A stretch of DNA of 64,000 bases from positions 1 through 64,000 of the forward strand of contig CAIOLO010000083.1 in NCBI GenBank assembly GCA_903859155.1, written 5' to 3'. Under the pieces are notes generated by a model. It did not search any database. It saw only the letters and a list, made by a program, of their open reading frames with translations, and had not been told where the DNA came from. This DNA is from an uncultured beta proteobacterium (GTDB taxonomy: Bacteria; Pseudomonadota; Gammaproteobacteria; Burkholderiales; SG8-39). A program made the translations under genes and the position numbers. Below, in pieces: positions 13,440 through 24,700 of this stretch (the stretch's first letter is position 1; each line of letters opens with the position of its first letter).

Positions 13440-14525
13440 TTATTCCCGGGGATTGGCGATCTTGTAACCGCTCTTGTGGATGAGCAGGTCGCGCTTGGCG
13501 ATATCGAGGTCGCTGTGGACCATGTCGTTGACCAGTTGTGCGAACGAAATTTTCGGTTTCCAGCCCAGCTTGTCGCGCGCCTTGGTGGCATCGCCCAGCA
13601 GCGTTTCCACTTCGGTGGGGCGGAAGTAGCGCGGGTCCACGGCCACGATGCAGCGGCCCTGGGCGTCGCAGGCCTTTTCATCGGTGCCGCTGCCCTTCCA
13701 GGTGAGTGCCATGCCCAGTTCCTTGGCCGCCGCGTCGACGAACTCGCGCACGCTGTATTGTTCGCCGGTGGCGATGACAAAGTCCTCGGCCTGCTCCTGC
13801 TGCAGCATCAGCCACTGCATCTCGACATAGTCGCGCGCGTGGCCCCAGTCGCGCCGCGCCGAGAGGTTGCCAAGGTAGAGACAGTCCTGCAAGCCGACCT
13901 TGATTCGCGCCAGCGCCCGCGTGATCTTGCGCGAGACAAAGGTCTCGCCGCGTTGCGGCGATTCGTGGTTGAACAGGATGCCGTTGCAGGCATACATGCC
14001 GTAGGCCTCGCGGTAGTTGACGGTGATCCAGTAGGCATAGAGCTTGGCGACCCCGTAGGGCGAGCGCGGATAAAAGGGGGTGGTTTCTCGCTGCGGAATC
14101 TCCTGCACCATGCCGAACAGCTCCGAGCTGGAGGCCTGGTAAAAGCGCGTGGTTTTCTCCATGCCCAGGATGCGTATCGCCTCGAGAATGCGAAGCGCAC
14201 CCAGTCCGTCGACGTTGGCGGTGTACTCGGGTTGTTCGAAAGACACCGCGACGTGGCTTTGCGCTCCAAGGTTGTAAATCTCGTCGGGGCGGATCTGCTG
14301 GATCACCCGGGTGAGGCTGGAGGAGTCAGACAGGTCGCCGTAATGCAGCACAAAGCGCTGGTCGGGTTCATGTGGATCCTGGTACAGGTGGTCGACGCGA
14401 TCGGTATTGAGCAGCGACGCGCGCCGCTTGATGCCATGGACGGCGTAGCCTTTGGCAAGCAGGAATTCAGCGAGGTAGGCGCCATCCTGGCCGGTGACGC
14501 CGGTGATCAGTGCGGTTTTTCTCAT
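13440..14525 (-). CDS. gmd: GDP-mannose 4,6-dehydratase
   Basis: A 361-residue NADP-dependent short-chain dehydratase: [20 protein letters not shown] (nucleotide binding), [20 protein letters not shown], the catalytic QASSSELFG and [20 protein letters not shown] with Tyr and Lys, and [20 protein letters not shown]. It forms GDP-4-keto-6-deoxy-D-mannose, the precursor of fucose and related deoxy sugars. ATG 14525 matches the family N-terminus; an extended frame upstream lacks support. fcl follows in the same direction. Confidence 0.96.
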   Translation of the reverse strand: MRKTALITGVTGQDGAYLAEFLLAKGYAVHGIKRRASLLNTDRVDHLYQDPHEPDQRFVLHYGDLSDSSSLTRVIQQIRPDEIYNLGAQSHVAVSFEQPEYTANVDGLGALRILEAIRILGMEKTTRFYQASSSELFGMVQEIPQRETTPFYPRSPYGVAKLYAYWITVNYREAYGMYACNGILFNHESPQRGETFVSRKITRALARIKVGLQDCLYLGNLSARRDWGHARDYVEMQWLMLQQEQAEDFVIATGEQYSVREFVDAAAKELGMALTWKGSGTDEKACDAQGRCIVAVDPRYFRPTEVETLLGDATKARDKLGWKPKISFAQLVNDMVHSDLDIAKRDLLIHKSGYKIANPRE

Positions 14526-14610
14526 ACGGTGAACTTTATAAAGCCCGCCGGGAAAAGGAAAAAAACGGCGGGTTGCAGGGGCTAGATTGTATCGCGACGC
14601 AGGATAACCG

Positions 14611-14715
14611 GGCACGCCCATAAGCCGCTTACCCCCTGAACTGGGTAAGGTGCCTGCTGGCGTCCCGCCACCCATTTCTAAGCGCCGGACGGTGCTTAGA
14701 AGAATCAGGGCGCTC
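14611..14715 (-). other. Predicted multi-stem RNA structure in the gmd leader
   Basis: By eye this stretch can form a closing helix CGCCC/GGGCG (14615-14619 with 14708-14712) enclosing three hairpins: CTTACCC/GGGTAAG (14628-14634, 14643-14649), TGGCG/CGCCA (14658-14662, 14666-14670) and TTCTAAGC/GCTTAGAA (14676-14683, 14694-14701), the last extending through G-T and CC/GG to a four-base loop. It lies 90-190 bases upstream of the gmd start. It could be a leader regulatory RNA, a small RNA or the end of a repeat. No known riboswitch class is recognised. Confidence 0.4.
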
Positions 14716-14757
14716 CGATTGGAGCTACCACATGCCAAGACCCGCGCCACACCAAAT

Positions 14758-14781
14758 GCTATGCGCCGAAGCGCACCGCCC
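14758..14781 (-). terminator. Hairpin after the LuxR-type gene
   Basis: On the minus strand, just past the regulator's stop, TGCGC-TTCG-GCGCA (14762-14775) makes a stable stem with a UUCG tetraloop, preceded by TGTAGGGGCGG. There is no following T-tract, so it is either a weak terminator or a REP-like element that stabilises the mRNA end. Confidence 0.4.
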
Positions 14782-15624
14782 CTACAGCGGATTGTCGGTA
14801 TGCGCGCTCAGGTAGCCTCTGGAGATCGCAATGGCGACCGCATGCGGCATATTCGCAGCGCCGAGCTTGCGGCGAGCCTCTTTGAGATGCTCCACTGCAG
14901 TTGCCGGAGAAATGCCCAGGACGCCCGCAATACCATCCGCTGTCTTGCCGGAGGCTGCAAGGGAAAGGGATTCGCGTTCGCGTGCCGATAGCGCACCGTG
15001 CATTGCGCCCGGAATTGCCTTGCCGCCGGCTTCTGCAAATCGAAGCGCGCTGATGCGTGTCACGGCCTCGTGCAGGTGGCAGGTCAGCAGCTGCGTGATT
15101 GCCGCGCGCGCGAGAAGCTCCTCATCGGCGTTGGGCTTGCTCATGACAAAGCTTGCAAGCGTCCAGGCGCCGCCGCGTCCGCGCGCGACGTGCGAGATGC
15201 CGTTGGCCAGTCCGCGCTCTCGCGCAAGGGCGAAAATGCCCGGGTGAGAGTGAGCCGCATCGCACCAGAGCAGTGGCGCGGATTTGTCCATCAGCCCTTT
15301 GAGCAGGGGATCACCGGATGCGCTGAGACCGAATGTCTGGCAAAGCTCGCGCCAATCGACCGCAGCGTTGCTGGCGAAGACTTCGACTTCGCCGGACACG
15401 AATCGCGTTACCCGCGCCTGCAGGATGAAGGCGTCGAATCCCAGTTCTGCGCACAGCGTGCCGGTGATTTCACGAAGACTCTCGACGCTGGTAGGGACAC
15501 ACAGCAGCTGCGCGAAGTGCCGCAAATCCGCGATTCGGACAGGTCGCGTACCCTCCGACTTTCTCCTGTCGTCCGTCCAGCGGTGCTGCTTTGGGCGTGC
15601 GGTTACGACCTGACGTGATTTCAC
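14782..15624 (-). CDS. LuxR-family regulator (orphan quorum-sensing type)
   Basis: The C-terminal 65 residues are a GerE/LuxR helix-turn-helix: [20 protein letters not shown], then [20 protein letters not shown]. The preceding part resembles an autoinducer-binding domain: [34 protein letters not shown] with the conserved Asp-Pro and Trp, and [16 protein letters not shown]. No luxI-type synthase is in the window. The start is uncertain: GTG 15624 is given, but the frame stays open to an ATG at 15747 through repetitive, non-protein-like codons, and later starts are possible. It is divergent from the type I secretion operon and a candidate regulator of it. Confidence 0.8.
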   Translation of the reverse strand: MKSRQVVTARPKQHRWTDDRRKSEGTRPVRIADLRHFAQLLCVPTSVESLREITGTLCAELGFDAFILQARVTRFVSGEVEVFASNAAVDWRELCQTFGLSASGDPLLKGLMDKSAPLLWCDAAHSHPGIFALARERGLANGISHVARGRGGAWTLASFVMSKPNADEELLARAAITQLLTCHLHEAVTRISALRFAEAGGKAIPGAMHGALSARERESLSLAASGKTADGIAGVLGISPATAVEHLKEARRKLGAANMPHAVAIAISRGYLSAHTDNPL

Positions 15625-15809
15625 GGCAACGGACCCTGAGAAGACGCTGGTGTCGATATTGAACTTGAGGATGCGAATTGGCAACGGTTCACCCGGGTGT
15701 TGTGCGTGCCAGGGAGGGAAAATTAGCGGCCGCCAGGGAGGAAACAATCTCTTATATCACTGCAGGATTATCCGCATAACCCAATGAAACATATAGATAT
15801 TACGTCATG

Positions 15810-15829
15810 ACCCCTCATTTTTGAGGGGT
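15810..15829. promoter_or_regulatory. 20-bp perfect palindrome, candidate LuxR-type operator
   Basis: ACCCCTCATTTTTGAGGGGT has 8-bp perfect arms around TTTT, the same total length as lux boxes although the bases differ. It lies between the divergent regulator and transporter genes. A TAAAAG hexamer at 15851-15856 lies about 34 bp from the palindrome centre, close to the spacing at class II LuxR-activated promoters, which would direct transcription of the secretion operon. Confidence 0.55.
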
Positions 15830-15938
15830 AGACAAGTGCTGCAAAACTGCTAAAAGGCAAAAAGCGCTGCGCAATTCGCGAGCAAGCCGAGAGCCGGAAA
15901 CCAATACCGGCATTCTGTTTCTCCTGGATGGGGGGGCT

Positions 15939-18119
<2,181 letters not shown>

Positions 18120-18201
18120 AGAATCGCAGGAACGGGGGCATGCAAAAGCGGCAGGGGCAGCAATACAAGAGAAATGTTGTTTCATTGCGGGGAGCAATAG
18201 C

Positions 18202-18732
18202 ATGTTTGGATTGATGCTTTTTGGCGCCATTATTGTTTGGATAACTTTGTCAGTGGCAGTAGCGATATGGCTTGGAAATAAAATTTCTTCGCGCACTTGG
18301 CGAATCGCCACAAAGGTTTTGCTCACTCCACTTATATTCTTTGTGCCAGTAGCGGATGAAATTATCGCGTGGCCAGAGATGAAAGCACTGTGCGACAAGG
18401 CTAGTAATTATGAATATGACGAAAAAACTGCAAGAGGGCGGATTGTAAGTCGCAAAATTTCAATCGGATCACGAGAAAACATTACTCTCTTTCCGAATAT
18501 CAAGATTGTGATCGAACGTTACGATCACGTAGACAATAAATCAGGGGAACGTGTAGTGAGTTGGTATCAAATCACAACTCATGGAGGAAAAATGGGAATT
18601 CCATCTTCATCGGGTGAGCAATACCCGCTAATACTTCCGCAAAAATGTTCTGTGAATGCTAGTTCTGCAGCACATGCGCAACTATTGCGAAATTTAGACA
18701 TTACATTGGCCAAGTTAGAGGGGGAGCGCTAA
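18202..18732 (+). CDS. Two-TM protein of unknown function in the RTX operon
   Basis: A 176-residue protein. Two hydrophobic segments (about 2-25 and 37-57, the second ending FVPVADEIIAWPEMKALCDK) are followed by a soluble domain of about 115 residues with four-strand-like blocks (GRIVSRKISI, IKIVIERYDHV, VVSWYQITTHGGK). The start is ATG 18202 behind GGGGAG; a longer frame from 18043 overlaps the transporter gene. Its TAA overlaps the RTX start codon (TAATG), so the two are coupled. It is clearly more AT-rich than its surroundings. The N-terminal layout resembles small proteins found near secreted effectors; an immunity or accessory role for the RTX lipase is my inference. Confidence 0.8.
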   Translation: MFGLMLFGAIIVWITLSVAVAIWLGNKISSRTWRIATKVLLTPLIFFVPVADEIIAWPEMKALCDKASNYEYDEKTARGRIVSRKISIGSRENITLFPNIKIVIERYDHVDNKSGERVVSWYQITTHGGKMGIPSSSGEQYPLILPQKCSVNASSAAHAQLLRNLDITLAKLEGER

Positions 18733-21700
18733 TGGCTACGATCAACAACAGCTACATAAATGCGCTGCTGGCAGATGCATCCTATGTTCAATTGAGCGCT
18801 AATGGAATCGTTTTTGATGATAGTAGTTTGCTTTCCTCATTGAGCAACCGTCTAACTTCACCATTGGCTGAATCACTTCTGAGTAATTTCGACATTCTCA
18901 GCCAAGAGCTATCCGTAGATAACGGATTTGATGCTGTTGTTTGGCGTGGGAAGTCGAGTACGCAGTATGCAGGGAAAGTTTATGTTTCTATACGAGGAAC
19001 GCAGGGGTTACAAGACGGTCTTGATGACGGCGATCTCGCTGCCACCGGGCTGGCTCACCAACAAATTGTCAGCATGGTCAATTGGTGGCTACGTGAAACA
19101 ACGCCTGAGGGCGAATATGCGATGCAAATCGGAATCCGCAGTGCGGGAATTCCCGGGTTGCCGGTTTCGCTTCAGGATTTTGTTCCAGCGGCTTCGGTAA
19201 CAGGCACAGGACGTTTAAGCAATGTTGGCGCGATTGAATCGGTCAATGGCCATAGTCTGGGCGGGTACATGGCGAGCAGCTTTGTTCGCCTGTTCGGGGC
19301 CAAATGGCCTGTAACAAGTCTGAGCACTTTCAATAGTGCCGGATTTAGCACTCTTGCGACAGCCAATATCGAGAGGGGATTCAATCAGATTGCGAACATT
19401 CTCGGAAGTGCGAGCCTGATTACTTTTGCCGCAGAAAACCAAATTAATTATTTCGCCGAAAACGGAATAAACGTAACCACAAATACTTGGCGGCCGATCG
19501 GATTCAGGCAGTACGGGGATCGCATTCCAATCTTTCAGGAGGATGGAGCGGGATTTCCTCCGATTAGCAACCACTACATGTTCAAGCTGACCGACGTGTT
19601 GGCTTTGGGCGCGGTTTTGGAAAAGCTCGATCCAAGTATGAACATCGAGCGGCTCAACCTGATTGCCCAGGCCGGCAGCAACATCATGAGTGATTCATAT
19701 GAAGGGGTTTTGGACAACCTTCGGCGAATGCTGCTTGGGCCGAATATCACTCCTACGCAGACAAGTGACGAATCAAGCGGAAATACCGGTCAATCGGTCG
19801 AACGAATCGACTATCACAACAACTTGAAGGCTTTTGCAGACAGCCAAAATTTCAATTTTCTCGCCGCCCTCGGTCAGGAGGGAAAGTTGGCCGTCAAGTT
19901 TGGCAACGATTCCGACTTGGCATCGCGCGCGCGAACGGATTTCGGGGCAATGCTCGCTCTTGACTCGTTGAGCACGCTATTTATCAGCTCCACAGACGAT
20001 GATGCGGTCGAGTTTCTCAAAGGGTTGAACCCGAGTCTCGCGCAACGCTGGGAAGCGGACGCGACCAGCCGAGCAAGCGGTCAAACGCCACAATATTTTT
20101 CGGACCAATGGCTGGAGGACCGAGCCGCCCTTTTGTCGAAAAAGATCATGGTCAACAACAATGATTACGATCCGAAACAGGTCCAGATCGGAATTCACTA
20201 CGAAGACGGCGAGCAGGCATACACACTCGGCGCCGACGGCATTCTTTCACGCCGGGTGATCTTTGGCAGCGATGCAGCCGATGAGATTGCGGGCAGCATG
20301 CGCGACGATCACATATATGGCGGAGGAGGAAGCGACTCGATTGAGACGGGTGCCGGGGCAGACTATGTCGAAGGGGGCCAGGGAAATGACACGATAACCA
20401 CCGGCGATGGGTCGGACACGATTTACGGTGGGGCAGGGACAGACACCCTCAACGGCGGGAAAGGCAATGACACGCTCGACGGCGGCGCCGGCTATGACAC
20501 CTACCTGTTCAGCACGGGTGATGGCACCGACTCCGTCAACGACTCGGACGGGCAGGGCCAGATTGTTTTTGAAGGGAGCGCGCTCAACGGTGGAAAAAAG
20601 ACATCCGGAAACAAATATCAAAGCGCCGATGGCCAGTACCGCTACTCATTTGTTGGTGATCTTGTTGCCGGCGGGACGCTGGTTATCAATGACCGGATTG
20701 TTATAAGGAGTTTTCACAACAACGATCTGGGCATTGCCCTGGATTTATCTGCGTCTGAGCAGGCGACGCCGACCTACCAAATCCAATACGTCGGCGGTCC
20801 GGAGCCAACAAATCATGCGTCCGACAATGCGTCCTACGGCTTTTTTTTATATGGCAGTGATTTTAACGATAGATACATCGCGGCATCCTACGATCCCTCT
20901 CAGGAAGATGCGCCGCCTGTACCAGGGGGCGCGGCGGGCGTCTTTTTCGGTAAAGCAGGGGATGATCTGTTTGAAGGCAGCTACATTCATGGCGGCGATC
21001 AGGCATTGGGAGGTCCGGGAAACGACATTTTGCTTGGTGCGGCGGTGGGAATGTCTCTACCCGCGGCAGTTGATGAGGGAATGGGTGGCGACCTTTTGGA
21101 CGGAGCGGCCGGGCAAGACACTGTCATTGGAAGCGATCTGAACGATGCCCTTTTTGGCGATGGCTCCGGCTTTGGGGGAACGATCTCCTCATACACAGAC
21201 TTTTCGTTTTATCTCTTTGGAATGCAGATAGCGGGGTACAGCAACCAGAACTCGGTCAGCGTGTATCCGGCTTTTGGACCGAACAATGGTATTCGATGGT
21301 ACGGCGCAACCGTTGGTTCGTTCCCCACAGCAATGGATGCATTTAATTACGTGCTGGGAATATCCGCCGGGTCGAATCTGGATTCGTTATATGACGATTA
21401 CGTCGACGGTGGCGGGGGCGACGATCGCATTGTTGGTGGCAGCGGATCGGACGTATTGATCGGCGGAGATGGCAATGACGAAATCATCGGTGACTACGAT
21501 CGCATCGTCTATGCCAACGATCCCGCGGATCCCCTGTTTTTCAGGCGTTCTCAGGCCAACTTTGGCGAGTATGCGTATTTGCTGGGAAAGCCCGGTGACG
21601 ACTACCTCGACGGGGGCGACGGAAACGATACTTTGTCGGATTTATTTGGCGGCAGCGACCAGTTGTATGGCGGGGCGGGTGATGACGTGCTGGGAAACGA

Positions 21701-24700
21701 CGACAGCATACTTCGTCCGGAATTCTATCAAGACGGTGTTGTTCCGGATTCTGTTTCCTATGTGAATCTTCTCGATGGCGGGGAGGGCGATGATCTGATT
21801 ATTTCAGACTCGGAACATTTTGGTTCCTTTGACCAGATATTTGGCGGAACAGGAAATGACACTATCGAATTCACCGGATATTCCGCGTTCATAGACGGCG
21901 GTGAGGGTGACGACGATATCAACGCAGAAGGCTCCGACCTTACGGATTTTTCCGGCGTCGGCGCGGATATCTGGATCACGGGTGGTGACGGAGACGATTA
22001 CATTTGCGCGGCGGCCAGCAATCTGGAAGTGACCGCAGGCGCCGGAAGCGACACGCTGGTTGTATCCGGAGGCGAGATACGAATCGATCAGGCGGGGCGG
22101 ATGGCGGGAGATGTCGATTCTCTGTATTTCCAGTTCGACTCAAGCGTCGCGTATTGGGAGCACGACGGTGCGGATCTCGTCATCACGGATTTTTCCGGGA
22201 ACACGTCTGTAACGATAGTCGGCTGGTTCGAAGGGTTTGAAAAGCAATTCGACACCATCGCGTTTAGTGACGGAACCCCTTGGACCCCGGCGGATATTGT
22301 CGAAGAGTTGGCGTCCGTGCGATTTTCGCCTTCGGGCGAAAACGACCTCATTTATGCGAGCGCGGATCATCCCATCGCCGCTGGACTGGACGGGGAGGAC
22401 AGGATCTTTTCGGATATCGAGGGAGTACTGGTCGTCGGTGGAGAGGGTGACGATGCAATCCATATCGGCAACGAGGGATCCGATTTGATTATCGGCGGTC
22501 ATGGCAACGATCTGGTGACGAGCTATGGAACGGCCAATGTTTTTGCGTTTAATCGCGGTGACGGACAAGACGTCCTCAAGGGATTCGCGGGGACCATTTC
22601 TCTTGGAGGTATTGCGTTTTATGAGGTATCCATTTCGAACTTCTATTCCGAAAACGATGTGGGACTGTCTTTCGATTTCGGTCAAGGCGACTCGCTGACG
22701 CTGATAAATCCAGCGCCTTTTTTCTTCGACGGGGAAGAGGATTCCGGCACCCAGTCGCCGCTTCTGCTTCAAGTGGTCCTGCCGACGCGGGTGGATGTCT
22801 ACGACCTCTTAAGCGGTGATTCAAGCGCCCAATCGAGCCTGGATTCCGCGATTGGAGGGATCCTTGCCTACGAATACGCTTTGCATGGCTCGACTTCCGC
22901 ATTGTCCGGGGACGCAATAGTGGCCGCCCTGGGTGAGGCCGATTTCGGCTCGGCGGCGCAGACATTGGACTTGGAGCGGTCACTCAATGAGTATTTGTAT
23001 CAGCCCGGAGACGGTGTTCAGATTCTTTCGAAAATTGAAGGAATAGATGCGGTCCGATTCGGTCTGGGCGTTGCCCAAGATGATCTGAAGCTGGAGCTTG
23101 GCTCACTCGCCATTCGTGTTGGCGATTCCGGAGATGTACTGCACCTGGAAAACTTCAATCCCGGCGACGCGTTCGGCGTGCACGACTTTGAGCGCTTCGA
23201 ATTCTCTGATGGCAGTTCGCTGACCTACAGTGAGTTATTGCAAAGAGGATTCGACCTTGACGGAACTGCGGGTGATGACACCATTGCAGGCACGAACACC
23301 ACCGACCGCATTGATGGTAAAGGCGGCGATGATCTGTTAGCCGGTGGATTGGGCAGTGACACGTACTTCTTTGGCCTTGGATCCGGTCACGATCAGATTG
23401 TGGAGGCGCCCTCGCTCTCCGATCAGGATATCTTGCGGATTTTCGGAAATCCCGATGAGGTCAAGGTGGCGCGCGATGGGGATAATCTTGTCATCGGCCT
23501 GAAGCAATCCGATGATCGGATTGCTGTCAATTGGTACGCCGATCCGAGCGCGCGCATTGAATCCGTCGTGTTTGACGACAACACCATCTGGAATGCGATT
23601 GGCCTCGAAAGCATGGCAAATGCCCCGGTGAACCATGCGCCGCTCCTCGCCATGCCGATATCCGACCAGACGGCGCAGGAAGACGCGATATTCCATTTTG
23701 CGGTACCCGCCGATACATTTATCGAGCCGGATGGAGACGCGCTGACCTACAGTGCAACGCTGGCCAACGGCAATGCCTTGCCGGACTGGCTGTGGTTCGA
23801 TGCGGCTACGGGCGGTTTCTCTGGCACCCCGGCCAATGAGAACGTCGGCGCGTTGAGTTTGAGGGTGACGGCAAGTGACACGGGCGCGTTATCTGAGCAT
23901 GACGACTTCAATGTCGTGGTTCAGAACGTCAATGATGCACCGCTCGCCGCCAATGACACGGGCGCGGCCCAGGAGGATGGCGGAGCGGTGACGCTCGAAT
24001 CGGCCACGCTGCTTGCCAATGACACCGACCCGGATGCCGGGGACACCAAGGTCATTGTCGCGGTCACGAACTCGACTGCAGGCGCGGCGGTCAGCCTCAC
24101 GGGCGGGAACGTCGCCTACAACCCGGGCGAGCTGTTCCAGACACTCCAGATTGGCGCCACCGCCACCGACAGCTTCACCTACACCATGGCCGACGCAGTG
24201 GGCGCGACCAGCACGGCCACGGTGTTGATGACCATTGCCGGGATCGATGACACGCCCGCGGTGGCCAACCCGATACCGGATCAGAATGCAACGGTGGGCA
24301 ATCCGTTCATCTTTAGCGTGGCGGCGAACACCTTTTCCGACATGGATTCCGGCGATGTTCTGGCGTACTCGGCGACGCTCACCGAGGGTACCGCCTTGCC
24401 GTCGTGGCTGAACTTCAATGCGGCAACACGCACCTTTTCCGGGACCTCGCCAGGTAGTGCCGGTACGTTGCAATTGCGCGTCAACGCGACCGACACGTCA
24501 GGAGCAAGCGCCTGCGATGTGTTCGCGCTGAATATTACCGGCGATGCCAATGCCGGCCGGATTGTCATCGGCACCGATGGCGAGGATGTTCTCACCGGCA
24601 CGGCATTCAATGACATCATCGACGGCCGGCGCGGTCACGACGTCATGTTTGGCGGCAAGGGCGACGATGTATTCTATGTCGACAGGAGCCGCGCCATCCT

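Noticed and set aside
13365-14585. Plus-strand frame of 406 codons opposite gmd
   Set aside because: No family motif and fully antisense to gmd, which has perfect matches to its family.
14651-14675. c-di-GMP riboswitch in the gmd leader
   Set aside because: The minus strand has GGGACGCC, which recalls the GGGACGC part of class I, but the tetraloop-receptor and second-stem consensus are absent.
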